Shown here: positions 7,272-15,786 of the stretch, in pieces
Layout of the letters: every line of letters begins with the position of its first letter
Position numbering within the stretch: position 1 is the stretch's first letter
Position numbers and translations under genes: made by a program
Notes under the pieces: model-generated
What the model saw: only the letters and a program-made list of their open reading frames with translations
Told to the model about the DNA's origin: nothing
The model's database searches: none
Source of the DNA: an uncultured Aliiroseovarius sp.
GTDB lineage: Bacteria > Pseudomonadota > Alphaproteobacteria > Rhodobacterales > Rhodobacteraceae
Length of the DNA stretch: 64,000 nt
Assembly (NCBI RefSeq): GCF_947492455.1
Contig: NZ_CANLNB010000003.1
Span: 558,001 to 622,000, forward strand
Reading direction: 5' to 3'

Positions 7272-8168
7272 ATGAAACCAAAGATTATTTATATCGCCGG
7301 CTATGGCCGCAGCGGATCAACTGTTGTCGATATTATGTTGGGGATGCACCCCGAGATCTTTGGTGCTGGCGAGCTTTCAACGATGTGTCGCCATGTTTGG
7401 AGAGAGAACGAATATTGCGCCTGTGGTGCCCGCTTGAACGAGTGTGACGTGTGGGAACCGGTCATGAAACGCTGGACCAAGGAGTGTGATCCAGACGACT
7501 ATTTTGCTTTGCAACGTTCAATTGAGCCGCTCTATGCGCCGGGGCGCATGATCGGAGGGGCAAAGCTTGAGGCCTACCTGAATATGTCGCGCGCGATGTT
7601 TTCAGCCATTCGCGATCAGACCGGGCAGCCCATCATTTTGGATTCGTCCAAAGCCCCAGGGCGCGCGCTTGCGTTAGCGAGCGATCCAAAGATCGATTTG
7701 CGGGTCATCCACCTTGTGCGAGACGCGCGCGCGGTGGCGCATGCATTGGGGCGCGCGATACCCGTTGATGTTGCGCAGGGGGTGCAGAAGAAAATTGTCC
7801 CACGCTCGCCCCTTCGAACAGCTCTTAGATGGCGGATGTACAACAGCGTCGCCGAGAGGTTGCGGACCCGCCTTGCGCCGAACCGTTCGGTGCGGGTTCG
7901 ATATGAAGACATTTCCCGCAATCCGCTTGCCGAGCTAAAGCGAATTTCTTCGGCGGTTGACGTGGATCTAACCGAGGTCGGAAGTCAGATTTCCCAAGGG
8001 GCGAAAATAGTCCCCGCGCATCAGATGGCGGGCAGCCGACTTCGGATGAAAGGCCCTATGGCATTGCGGTACAATTCGGATTGGGAAACTGAGATGCCCA
8101 AGGCCGCAAAAAGGCAGGTAGAGCTGATTACCGGCGCCCAACTTTGGCGCTATGGGTATTCTGAATGA
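7272..8168 (+). CDS. Sulfotransferase family protein
   Basis: A protein of 298 residues. The N-terminal PAPS-binding loop YGRSGSTVVDIML (5'-phosphosulfate loop, RSGST) and the later VRDARAVAHAL (3'-phosphate-binding region) are the two hallmarks of the family. A CxC (YCACGARLNEC) near residue 55 is typical of bacterial carbohydrate-type sulfotransferases. I use ATG 7272 with a G-rich ribosome site rather than TTG 7260. Its 3' end overlaps the convergent polymerase/ligase gene by 41 bases. Sulfation of a surface glycan is inferred from the neighbours. Confidence 0.87.
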   Translation: MKPKIIYIAGYGRSGSTVVDIMLGMHPEIFGAGELSTMCRHVWRENEYCACGARLNECDVWEPVMKRWTKECDPDDYFALQRSIEPLYAPGRMIGGAKLEAYLNMSRAMFSAIRDQTGQPIILDSSKAPGRALALASDPKIDLRVIHLVRDARAVAHALGRAIPVDVAQGVQKKIVPRSPLRTALRWRMYNSVAERLRTRLAPNRSVRVRYEDISRNPLAELKRISSAVDVDLTEVGSQISQGAKIVPAHQMAGSRLRMKGPMALRYNSDWETEMPKAAKRQVELITGAQLWRYGYSE

Positions 8169-9390
8169 AGGCCCGTGGAAGGCTGAGGCTGATCGCAATC
8201 GCCAAAGGGACATGCCAGAAGCGGGCGTAGAAATGCGCGAAAGCGTTCAGGACGAGAATAAATAGAATAACCGTGACAAGCGTGATGACGCCCCTCGACC
8301 GGCTTTCAGGATTTCTGTAGGCCCCGATGCCCAAAGCCAATGCTGAAAAGAAAAGGCCGCACATCCCAAGCAAAGACATGATCCCGCCTTCTAGCAGTAT
8401 CAACAGGTACGTATTGTGTACTGGCGCTCCGTGATGGCTGATGATCCGGTATTGATTGGCGCCAAATCCAAGCCACTTGGCGTCATTTGACAGCTGAAAT
8501 GCCTCTTGTATCAACGCGGCCCTGTCCGAGAAAGTACCCGCCTGCGACAGGTCTGCCGTGGACAGCGCGCCCAACACACGCCTTTGGAAAACTTCGGGTA
8601 AAAACAAGTCTCCGGCCAACAAGGTGATTGCGATGAAAATACCCCCCAAACCCACCGTTATGAGGGTGGTGCGAAAGCTTCCGACCAGAAGCAGAACGAG
8701 GCTTGCGCCCAAGACCGTTGCGCCGAACCCGGTATTCGATCCTGTCAGCATCAATCCATAAAGCAGGATGACCAGCGTCGGCGCAAAGTGCTTCAGCCGG
8801 AACCTTCTTGTTAGTCTCAGATAAAGGCTGAATGTGATCGCGATTGCTGTCATCGCGCCTGCTGCGTTCTCGCGCTCTAGAAGCGATCTTAGGCGTCCAC
8901 TGCCGGAAACAAGCCGGGGGCTGGCATCAGGCACAAATGTCACCAAGTATATTCCATGCAGCATGATGGCGGCGATGGAATATATTAGCACGCGCATCAG
9001 CAGAAATGTCTCGTCCAGACGCCGACACGCGATGATGATTGGAATGATAATCAGCGAGTAAAAATATTGAAGCGACACAATCAGTCCGTCGACCGGATCC
9101 CCATGCGCGATTGAACTTAGCAGCAGTCCGCCCACAAACAGTATGAACGAGAAGTGCCAGAGCGATGTCGTAGGCCCGTAAAAACGCAAAGGTACCGTGC
9201 GATTGAGCAGCATGAAAATCAGCGTCATGAAGCCGAACAAATCGCTGGCCGTGAAGTAGGCCACGTCAAGACGAAGGTAATTCATCGGCGACAGCGCGAC
9301 CGTTGCGATTGCCAAATACAATTCGAGTTGCTTGGCTGACGTTTTTCGGTTGGGGGCAAAGCCAGCAGATATCGGACCCGCGTTACTCAT
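8128..9390 (-). CDS. O-antigen ligase/polymerase-like membrane protein (Wzy_C)
   Basis: A protein of 420 residues with roughly ten to twelve hydrophobic segments. A central conserved stretch with the TGSNTGFGA-type motif and a large periplasmic loop match the O-antigen ligase/polymerase family (WaaL/Wzy/ExoQ-like). The start at 9390 has GAGGGG about nine bases upstream; an upstream in-frame extension to 9498 has no hydrophobic or family-like content. With the nearby glycosyltransferase and sulfotransferase it forms a small surface-polysaccharide module. Its stop lies inside the sulfotransferase gene, tail to tail. Confidence 0.82.
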   Translation of the reverse strand: MSNAGPISAGFAPNRKTSAKQLELYLAIATVALSPMNYLRLDVAYFTASDLFGFMTLIFMLLNRTVPLRFYGPTTSLWHFSFILFVGGLLLSSIAHGDPVDGLIVSLQYFYSLIIIPIIIACRRLDETFLLMRVLIYSIAAIMLHGIYLVTFVPDASPRLVSGSGRLRSLLERENAAGAMTAIAITFSLYLRLTRRFRLKHFAPTLVILLYGLMLTGSNTGFGATVLGASLVLLLVGSFRTTLITVGLGGIFIAITLLAGDLFLPEVFQRRVLGALSTADLSQAGTFSDRAALIQEAFQLSNDAKWLGFGANQYRIISHHGAPVHNTYLLILLEGGIMSLLGMCGLFFSALALGIGAYRNPESRSRGVITLVTVILFILVLNAFAHFYARFWHVPLAIAISLSLPRAFIQNTHSAKVGRR

Positions 9391-9729
9391 TCGGGTGCCC
9401 CTCGGGAAGGTAGGCCCCCCGCGTTGGGGTGGGGGAATGTGAGTCCGTGACTGCCGCCATGCCATAAGATTCCAAGAGGGTATTTTCTGGATGTACACAG
9501 CGCTGGATGGCTATCGGCATGGATCCCTCCCACTTGGCAGGCGGTTCAAGATAATGAAATTACGTAAACACGATTAGGCTAGATTGCTCTTATAGTTACA
9601 CGGAATCTGGCTTTTGAATACCAGTTTCGGCCCGATGGGTGTTCCCCTCAAAGGTTTGGGCCATTTGGGGATGCCCCGAAAACTTGCACGAGACCAGAGT
9701 GCCGCTGAGGTGTTTTGTGAAGCACATGT
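9391..9729. other. Non-coding interval between the ligase-like gene and the fpr terminator
   Basis: No gene is visible on either strand in these 339 bases. The short open frames lack ribosome sites and family-like composition. The part near 9530-9600 is A+T rich and probably holds the promoter of the ligase-like gene, but no convincing -35/-10 pair is visible. Confidence 0.6.
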
Positions 9730-9769
9730 AAAACAAAACCGCCCGCCACACGGGGGGTGCAGCGGGCGG
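9730..9769 (-). terminator. Intrinsic terminator after fpr
   Basis: The stem CCGCCCGC (9739-9746) pairs with GCGGGCGG (9762-9769) around a 15-base loop and is followed on the minus strand by TTTTGTTTT. It lies 29 bases after the fpr stop. Confidence 0.88.
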
Positions 9770-9797
9770 TAAATCTGTCAGCGGTGGTTTGCGTGGA

Positions 9798-10652
9798 TCA
9801 GTCCAGGAACGCTTTCTCGACCACATATTGCGCGGGTTTCGAGTTCGCGCCTTCCTCAAGCCCGTATTCCTCGAACATCTCTTTCAGCTCCAGGTTAAAG
9901 GCCAGGTTGCCGCAGATCATCGCGCGGTCATATTCGGGGTTCAGGGGTTCAACGCCCAGATCCTTGAATGCCTCGCCCGAACGCATCAGGTCGGTGATGC
10001 GGCCCATCTTGGGGCTCTCTTCGCGGGTGGTGGTCGGGTAGTATTTGATCTTCTTCCAGAAGCCTTCACCGATCACTTCGTTCAGTAGTTCGTCTTCCTT
10101 TAGGCTTTCAATCAGGTTCGCACCATAGGTCAGCTCGCCCACTTCTCGGCAGGTATGGGTGATGATGATCTCGTCGTAATCCTCGTAGGTCTGCGGTTCA
10201 CGCAGAAGCGAGGCGAAGGGCGCAAAGCCGGTGCCGGTGGCAAAGAACCAAATGCGCTTGCCGGGCAGCAGGGCGTCATGCACCAACGTACCAACGGGTT
10301 TCGGACGCAGGATAATCTCGTCGCCCACTTCAAGGTGCTGCAGCTTCGAGGTCAGCGGCCCGTCCTGCACTTTGATCGAATAGAACTCCATTTCCTCGTC
10401 CCAGCTGGGCGAGGCGATGGAATAGGCGCGCAGAAGCGGTTTCTGTTTGCCGGTCTTCGGGTCCGGGTCACCCATCAGGCCGATCATCACGAACTCGCCC
10501 GAGCGGAAGCGCAGGCTGGCAGGGCGCGTGCAGCGGAAGCGGAACAGGCGGTCGGTGTAATGTTCAACTTCGGTCACCGTCTGCGCGTCGGGCAGGGTCG
10601 GGACCGGTTTTACTTTGGTTTCAGCATCCATAACGGGCGTCACTTCATTCAT
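9798..10652 (-). CDS. fpr: Ferredoxin--NADP(+) reductase
   Basis: A protein of about 284 residues, the length of bacterial subclass FNRs. The FAD motif RAYSIAS (RxYS), the NADP loop FFATGTGFAPFASLLREP and the CGN box (MICGNLAFN) are all present, and the C-terminus ends VEKAFLD as in Rhodobacter FPRs. It transfers electrons between NADPH and ferredoxin or flavodoxin, which fits its place downstream of sulfite and APS reductases. The start is uncertain: ATG 10652 is used here, but GTG 10670 with GAGG just upstream and ATG 10631 are alternatives. A perfect hairpin at 10662-10680 covers the GTG option. Confidence 0.92.
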   Translation of the reverse strand: MNEVTPVMDAETKVKPVPTLPDAQTVTEVEHYTDRLFRFRCTRPASLRFRSGEFVMIGLMGDPDPKTGKQKPLLRAYSIASPSWDEEMEFYSIKVQDGPLTSKLQHLEVGDEIILRPKPVGTLVHDALLPGKRIWFFATGTGFAPFASLLREPQTYEDYDEIIITHTCREVGELTYGANLIESLKEDELLNEVIGEGFWKKIKYYPTTTREESPKMGRITDLMRSGEAFKDLGVEPLNPEYDRAMICGNLAFNLELKEMFEEYGLEEGANSKPAQYVVEKAFLD

Positions 10653-10661
10653 CAGCGTAAA

Positions 10662-10680
10662 GCGAGGCACGGTGCCTCGC
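10662..10680 (-). promoter_or_regulatory. Perfect hairpin in the fpr leader
   Basis: GCGAGGCAC and GTGCCTCGC form a 9-bp inverted repeat separated by one base. On the minus strand the first arm contains the only Shine-Dalgarno-like GAGG and the second arm begins with a possible GTG start. It could control translation or mark a weak terminator after the cys operon; there is no T-run. Confidence 0.5.
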
Positions 10681-10721
10681 CCTTTCTTGTCTGTGTGTAT
10701 AGGAGGGTTGCGAAGGGCGGT

Positions 10722-11132
10722 CTAGCCGGTCATCCGCGACCTATAGTCATAGGCTTTCCAATCCGCCCGGTACTGCCATTCAGCTTCCGGCTGGCGCTTG
10801 GCCAGCTCGTCCGAGATCTCGACCTCGTCAAAGCCCGACCGACGCGCCATCGCATATTGGTCCGAGATCACGTGGCCGTGGGCGCGTAGGCGACCCTCGT
10901 AGCCCAGAAGGCGCAGTTGACGACCCAGCGTAAAGCCGCGCCCATCCGCGAAAGACGGGAAGTCGATGCGGATGGCGGGTACGCCCACCATCAGATCAGC
11001 CAGTGCCGCCGGATCCGTGTCCGAGGCGATGTGCAGCCCGCGCGTGTCATTGGCAGCGCGCTCTTCAGCGGTTGCGAACCCTGCGGTCCAGTCTTCACGG
11101 GCAAAGCCGCTATCGGTTACAATCACGCTCAT
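10722..11132 (-). CDS. DUF934 family protein (sulfate-assimilation accessory)
   Basis: A protein of 136 residues. The core PAIRIDFPSFADGRGFTLGRQLRLLGYEGRLRA and the following DQYAMARRSGFDEVE are the standard DUF934 signature. The family has no known catalytic activity but is almost always encoded next to sulfite or APS reductase genes. The start at 11132 overlaps the cysH stop by four bases (ATGA), so expression is coupled to cysH. Confidence 0.9.
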   Translation of the reverse strand: MSVIVTDSGFAREDWTAGFATAEERAANDTRGLHIASDTDPAALADLMVGVPAIRIDFPSFADGRGFTLGRQLRLLGYEGRLRAHGHVISDQYAMARRSGFDEVEISDELAKRQPEAEWQYRADWKAYDYRSRMTG

Positions 11133-11869
11133 GCTTCTGCTCCTACGCGAACCATTTTTCCGTCGACAAAGTGAATGCCGCATTCCGTCTTCTCGGCCCC
11201 GCGCCAGCGTCCGGCGCGCGGGTCTTCGCCGGGTTTCACAGCCGATGTACAGGGCGCACAGCCGATCGACGGGAAGCCGCGTGCGACCAGCGGGTGCTTG
11301 GGCAGGCGGTTGTTGATCAGGTAATCCTGCACGTCCGAGGCCGCCCAGTGCGCCAGCGGGTTGACCTTCAGTAGACCATCCTCGGCCTCGAAGAACTCAA
11401 GATCTACGCGTTTGCCGCCCTGAAAGCGCTTGCGCCCGGTGATCCAGCCGTCAAACCCTCTTAGCGCACGGTCCAGCGGTTCGACCTTGCGCAGCTCACA
11501 GCAGGCATCGGTGTCGGCCAGATGCAGAATGTTGTCCGGGTCGCGGGCAAACAGATCTTCCGCGTCCGGGTGAATGACCCGTACATCCGTCAAACCCAGC
11601 TTCTCGGCCACTTCGACCTGATAATCGAGCGTTTCCTGGAACAGCATCTGCGTGTCCAGAAAGATCACCGGAACGGTGCGGTCGACCTTGGCCACCAAAT
11701 GCAGCAGCACAACGCTTTCCGCGCCAAAGCTCGAGACCAAAGCAAGCGAGCCAATGGTGCTGTCCGACAGCGCCCGTTCCACGACTGAGGTCGCGGAATG
11801 GTGCTTGTAGCGATCATTCAGATCGGCCGCGCGCTCTTCCGCGGGGGGAAGGGGGAGTTCAAGCGGCAT
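11129..11869 (-). CDS. cysH: Phosphoadenylyl/adenylyl-sulfate reductase (assimilatory, 4Fe-4S type)
   Basis: A protein of 246 residues. The PP-loop region ALVSSFGAESVVLLHL and the catalytic cysteine in TECGIH near the C-terminus identify the family. The pairs ACCELRK and IGCAPC supply the CC...CxxC ligands of a [4Fe-4S] cluster, which is typical of bacterial APS reductases rather than the PAPS-only enterobacterial enzyme. It reduces activated sulfate to sulfite with thioredoxin. The start at 11869 overlaps the sulfite reductase gene by 11 bases; longer upstream frames are shadows of that gene. Confidence 0.94.
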   Translation of the reverse strand: MPLELPLPPAEERAADLNDRYKHHSATSVVERALSDSTIGSLALVSSFGAESVVLLHLVAKVDRTVPVIFLDTQMLFQETLDYQVEVAEKLGLTDVRVIHPDAEDLFARDPDNILHLADTDACCELRKVEPLDRALRGFDGWITGRKRFQGGKRVDLEFFEAEDGLLKVNPLAHWAASDVQDYLINNRLPKHPLVARGFPSIGCAPCTSAVKPGEDPRAGRWRGAEKTECGIHFVDGKMVRVGAEA

Positions 11870-13529
11870 TGGTCTTGTCCTCCTCCGGATAGAGGGCAGC
11901 CTTGAACGGCGCTTCGCCAAGGCGGCGATAGGCGTCGATGAAGGTCTCGCCCTCGTCCTCGCGCAGCTCAAGATAAGCGTGCACAAGGCGCTCGATGGCC
12001 GGGACGATCTGGTTGTAGGCAAAGCCGGGACCCGCCCGTTTGCCAATCACAGTGTCCGGGCCGGCGTCACCACCCAAGGTGATCTGATAGTTTTCGACGC
12101 CCGCACGATCCAGACCCAGAATGCCGATATGGCCCAGGTGGTGGTGCCCACAGGCGTTGATGCAGCCCGAGATCTTGATCTGCAGATGGCCGATATCGTG
12201 CTCGATCTTCAGCGCGTCGAAACGCTCGGCAATCTCTTGCGCGACCGGGATCGAACGGGCCGTTGCCAGCGCGCAGTAATCCATGCCGGGGCAGGCGATG
12301 ATATCCGAGATCAGGCCAGCATTGGCGGTTGCCATGCCATGCGCACGCAGGGCGGCAAAGATCGCAGGCAGGTCCGAACGGTGGACATGCGGGAAGATCA
12401 CGTTCTGCTCGTGGCTGATGCGAATGTCGCCGTGGCCGAACTCTTCGGCCAGATCGGCAAGGACGCGCATCTGGTCAGAGCTTGCGTCACCCGGCGTGGC
12501 GCCATGCGCCTTCATCGAGATCGTGACGATCCCGTAGCCATCCGCGCGGTGGTCGTCCACGTTGGTGTCGCTCCACGAGCGGAAGATCGGGTCGGCGTCG
12601 CGGGCGGCGTGGTAACCATCCAGCGAGGCGGTCTTGAACTCCGGCGCTTTGAAGTCAGCGGCGATGTTGGCGAAATGCTCTTGATCCACACCCGAGAAGA
12701 GCGGGCGTAGCTGGGCAAAACGTGCCTCGACCAGATCGTGGATCGTGTCGATCCCGTTCTCCATCGTGGTGATCTTGATGCGCGCCTTATACTTGTTATC
12801 GCGGCGCCCCAGCGTGTTGTAGACGCTGACCACAGCCTCGACATACGGCAGCAGATCTTCGCGCGGCAGGAAGTCTTTCAGCACCTGACCCACAACCGGC
12901 GTCCGGCCAAGGCCGCCACCGACGAGGATCTGATAGCCAATCTCTCCGGCCGCGTTTTTCACGATGCGAATGCCGATGTCATGCGCCTTGGTGACAGCAC
13001 GGTCAGCCTTTGATCCGGTCACAGCCAGTTTGAACTTGCGCGGCAGGAATTGGAATTCCGGGTGGTCGGTGGACCACTGGCGCAGCAGCTCGGCGGTGGG
13101 GCGCGGGTCTTCAACCTCGTCCGCGGCAGCGCCGGCGAAGTGATCCGCCGTCACGTTGCGGATCGTGTTGCCCGAGGTCTGGATCGCGTGCATGCCCACA
13201 TCGGCCAGCGCGTCCAGCATGTCCGGAATGTCCGACAGGCGCGGCCAGTTGTATTGGATGTTCTGGCGCGTGGTCCAGTGGCCATAGCCCTTGTCCCAGC
13301 GTTCACCGATCATCGCCAGTTGGCGCATCTGGTTCGGGTTCAGCGAGCCATAGGGGATCGCCACCCGCAGCATATAAGCGTGCAGCTGTAGATAAACGCC
13401 ATTCATCAGGCGCAGCGGTTTGAACTCGTCTTCGGTCAGCGCGCCCGAGATGCGGCGGCCTACCTGCTCGCGGAACTGCGCCACGCGGTTGCGCACGAAG
13501 CTTTCGTCGAAATTGTTGTAATCATACAT
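11859..13529 (-). CDS. cysI: Nitrite/sulfite reductase, siroheme [4Fe-4S] hemoprotein
   Basis: A protein of 556 residues. It opens MYDYNNFDESFVRNRVAQF, contains the two ferredoxin-like half domains (GYGHWTTRQNIQYNW; later SHEQNVIFPHVHRSDL) and ends with the siroheme/iron-sulfur ligands CPGMDYC and SGCINACGHH (C-x5-C and C-x3-C). With the adjacent APS reductase, DUF934 and DUF2849 genes it is the six-electron sulfite reductase of sulfate assimilation. The nitrite alternative is unlikely because no nitrate genes are nearby. Reductant would be ferredoxin or NADPH through fpr. Confidence 0.92.
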   Translation of the reverse strand: MYDYNNFDESFVRNRVAQFREQVGRRISGALTEDEFKPLRLMNGVYLQLHAYMLRVAIPYGSLNPNQMRQLAMIGERWDKGYGHWTTRQNIQYNWPRLSDIPDMLDALADVGMHAIQTSGNTIRNVTADHFAGAAADEVEDPRPTAELLRQWSTDHPEFQFLPRKFKLAVTGSKADRAVTKAHDIGIRIVKNAAGEIGYQILVGGGLGRTPVVGQVLKDFLPREDLLPYVEAVVSVYNTLGRRDNKYKARIKITTMENGIDTIHDLVEARFAQLRPLFSGVDQEHFANIAADFKAPEFKTASLDGYHAARDADPIFRSWSDTNVDDHRADGYGIVTISMKAHGATPGDASSDQMRVLADLAEEFGHGDIRISHEQNVIFPHVHRSDLPAIFAALRAHGMATANAGLISDIIACPGMDYCALATARSIPVAQEIAERFDALKIEHDIGHLQIKISGCINACGHHHLGHIGILGLDRAGVENYQITLGGDAGPDTVIGKRAGPGFAYNQIVPAIERLVHAYLELREDEGETFIDAYRRLGEAPFKAALYPEEDKTNAA

Positions 13530-13848
13530 TGGCCACGGCCTCCGATGCCGATTGCTCTGTCTGTTTGCCGTGGAAGCGGTTCGACGGGCCGGTGGCACGG
13601 AACGCTTCGCGGAAGTGGGTGGGGATCGGGCCGGTTGGGCCTGCGGCGGCGTCGGCCAGATAGGGGCCAACGGCGATGCCGGGCTCGTCCGTGGCGCGTG
13701 CAAGCTGGGCGTTTGCCTCGGCCTCGTCCTCGATCAGCCATGCCATACACATGTCGCGGACCCACGACCCGTTACGGGCCATATAGATGACGTCACCTTC
13801 GATCAGATCGTTGGCGGTTACCACTTTGGGGCTAAAAGGGCGGGGCAT
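13522..13848 (-). CDS. DUF2849 domain-containing protein
   Basis: A protein of 108 residues opening MPRPFSPKVVTANDLIEGDVIYM, with the DUF2849 pattern of a small beta-rich N-terminal domain followed by a low-complexity tail. DUF2849 genes lie immediately upstream of sulfite reductase in many alphaproteobacteria; the biochemical role is unknown. The start has AGGA eight bases upstream. The gene overlaps the sulfite reductase start by eight bases. No cysG is present, unlike many related operons. Confidence 0.85.
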   Translation of the reverse strand: MPRPFSPKVVTANDLIEGDVIYMARNGSWVRDMCMAWLIEDEAEANAQLARATDEPGIAVGPYLADAAAGPTGPIPTHFREAFRATGPSNRFHGKQTEQSASEAVANV

Positions 13849-13988
13849 GGCATGTCCTTTCCGGTTGCGTTCGGGCTTTATATAGGACATTTTCCCATTA
13901 TTCCGCGAGGTGTCGCGGCAAATAAGGAATGTTGTTTCGGTTTGCGCGTCAGGTAGAACGCTTGGACCAGAAGAAGGGAAAAAGCGGA

Positions 13989-14450
13989 ATGTCTGTTCGG
14001 CTGGACGAGATCGACCGGAAAATCCTGCGCGAGCTTCAGCGCGATGCGGGGCAGTCTTTGGACGTAATTGCCAAAAAGGTTGGGTCGTCTAAGACCCCGG
14101 TTTGGAACCGGATTCGCAAGATGCGGGAAAACGGGGTGATCGGGCAGAACACCATGGTCATGGATGCCGAAAGCCTTGGGTTCGAAGCTTGTTTCTTCGT
14201 CCTGATCCGCACCTCCGAGCATGAGGCAGACTGGCAGGACAAGTTCCTGGCCGCGCTGCGCGCACGTCCCGAGGTGATGGAAGCACACCGTTTGGCAGGC
14301 GAGATCGACTATATCTTGAAGGTTCGCGTGGAAAACGCCCGCGCCTATGATGTGTTCTATCAGGCGCTGATTTCCGAGGTGAAAATCTTCAACGTGACTG
14401 CGCTGTTGTCGATGGAAGAGATCAAGTTTTCGACGGAATTGCCAATCTGA
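13989..14450 (+). CDS. Lrp/AsnC family transcriptional regulator
   Basis: A protein of 153 residues. The N-terminal helix-turn-helix (LDEIDRKILRELQRDAGQSL, then SSKTPVWNRIRKMRENGVI) is followed by the RAM ligand-binding domain (EVMEAHRLAGEIDYILKV). It is divergent from the DUF2849-cys operon with 140 bases between starts, so it probably senses a sulfur amino acid or related metabolite and controls that operon. The target is inferred from position only. Confidence 0.9.
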   Translation: MSVRLDEIDRKILRELQRDAGQSLDVIAKKVGSSKTPVWNRIRKMRENGVIGQNTMVMDAESLGFEACFFVLIRTSEHEADWQDKFLAALRARPEVMEAHRLAGEIDYILKVRVENARAYDVFYQALISEVKIFNVTALLSMEEIKFSTELPI

Positions 14451-14462
14451 TGGGCTTTCGGT

Positions 14463-14549
14463 GGCTCACTGCGTGAGCCTGAGGGGCGTTGCCCCTTGCG
14501 CCAAATCTGCGATTTGACGCTACCCCAAGGTGTTTTCGGCAAGAGGAAG
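14463..14549 (+). repeat. Dispersed hairpin repeat, copy A
   Basis: Three hairpins lie in a row (GGCTCAC-tgc-GTGAGCC at 14463; AGGGGC-gtt-GCCCCT at 14482; AAATC-tgc-GATTT at 14502), followed by the conserved box ACCCCAAGGTGTTTTCGGC and then AAGAGGAAG. The second hairpin and the box recur at 29335-29392. It sits between the convergent lrp and P450 genes. Confidence 0.7.
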
Positions 14550-14552
14550 ATG

Positions 14553-15728
14553 TCAGGTCTTGACCATCAAGCCTGAGAGCCCGTGGAAGTGATAGACATT
14601 TCCGTATTTCGGCGGCGCGGTGATGGTCAGGTTCGGGCAACGGCTGAACAGGATTGGAAGCGCGTGTTTCAGCTCTAGCCGGGCCAGCGGCGCGCCGATG
14701 CAGAAATGCACCCCGGCGCCGAAGGCGGTGTTTTGTTGGATGCGACGGGCTGGATCGAAGGTGTTGGGATCGTCCCACATATCTGGATCACGGTTGGCGG
14801 CACCCAGCAGCAATCCAATTTCGTCCCCGCGTTTGAAGTCGTGCCCGTACAGCGTCGTGTCCTCATAGACATGGCGGGTGAACATGTGCAGCGGCGGGTC
14901 GAAGCGGAGGGTTTCCTCGATCGTTGCGTCAATGGCGTCTGGGGACAGGGCGGTAGCGGGAGTGCCATGTTCCAGAAGGGTTTTAACGGCGATGGCCATC
15001 GCGTGCACGGTGGCTTCGTGGCCCGCATTCAAAAGCAGGATACAGGTCGAAATCAGCTCGTCGGTCGAGAGCTTTTCGCCTTCTTCCTCGGCTTGGATCA
15101 GCTCGGTAATCAGGTCGTCGCGCGGGTCTCCGCGCCGCTGGTCTACGTAGTCGCGCATGAAGGCGACGAAGGCCTCGGTGGCGGCAATCGCCTCGTCTTC
15201 GACCGCGCGGGTGCGGCGGGCTTGGTACATCGAGACCATGGCATTGGACCAGCGCAGCAGGTCATCGGCGCGATCCTCGGGGACGCCCAGAAGGCGGCAG
15301 ATGATGATCACAGGGATACGGGTGGCGAAGGCGGGCAACAGGTCGAAGTCGCCTGTGGGGAAGGCGTCAATTAACTCGTGGGTAAGGGTTTCAATCTCGG
15401 GGCCTAGAGCTGCAATCCGGCGCGAGGTGAAGGCACGCAGGACCAGCTTGCGCAGGCGTGTGTGGCGTGGGGCTTCCAGTTCCAGCATCGAATGCGCCTC
15501 GACCGCGTAAAACGGGGCCAGATGGTCGGGAAACTGACGTGGCTCAACGGGTTCACGCCCGAAACGACGGTCGCGCAACAGCGCGTTCACGGCGCGAAAG
15601 CTGACCGCCATGGGCAGGTCGTAATCGGTCCAAAAGAACAGATCGCCTTCCGCGCGGGCGCGGTCATAGAAGGCGTAGGGGTTCTGGATAAATTCGGGAT
15701 CCGTCGGGGATTGGCTCAGTCGCTTCAT
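14553..15728 (-). CDS. Cytochrome P450
   Basis: A protein of 391 residues with the complete P450 set: I-helix LLNAGHEAT (AGxxT), K-helix EETLRFDPP (ExxR) and the heme-binding loop FGAGVHFCIGAPLAR. It has no membrane anchor, so it is a soluble bacterial class I enzyme that needs ferredoxin and a reductase. It may draw on the nearby fpr, although no ferredoxin gene is in the window. The ATG at 15728 has AAGGAA nine bases upstream. The substrate is unknown. It is divergent from dctB with only 58 bases between starts. Confidence 0.93.
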   Translation of the reverse strand: MKRLSQSPTDPEFIQNPYAFYDRARAEGDLFFWTDYDLPMAVSFRAVNALLRDRRFGREPVEPRQFPDHLAPFYAVEAHSMLELEAPRHTRLRKLVLRAFTSRRIAALGPEIETLTHELIDAFPTGDFDLLPAFATRIPVIIICRLLGVPEDRADDLLRWSNAMVSMYQARRTRAVEDEAIAATEAFVAFMRDYVDQRRGDPRDDLITELIQAEEEGEKLSTDELISTCILLLNAGHEATVHAMAIAVKTLLEHGTPATALSPDAIDATIEETLRFDPPLHMFTRHVYEDTTLYGHDFKRGDEIGLLLGAANRDPDMWDDPNTFDPARRIQQNTAFGAGVHFCIGAPLARLELKHALPILFSRCPNLTITAPPKYGNVYHFHGLSGLMVKT

Positions 15729-15786
15729 GGGCGCATGTTCCTTAAAGCGGCTGGTCAATGCAAGAGGCCTTTCCTATGCTGCCCTC

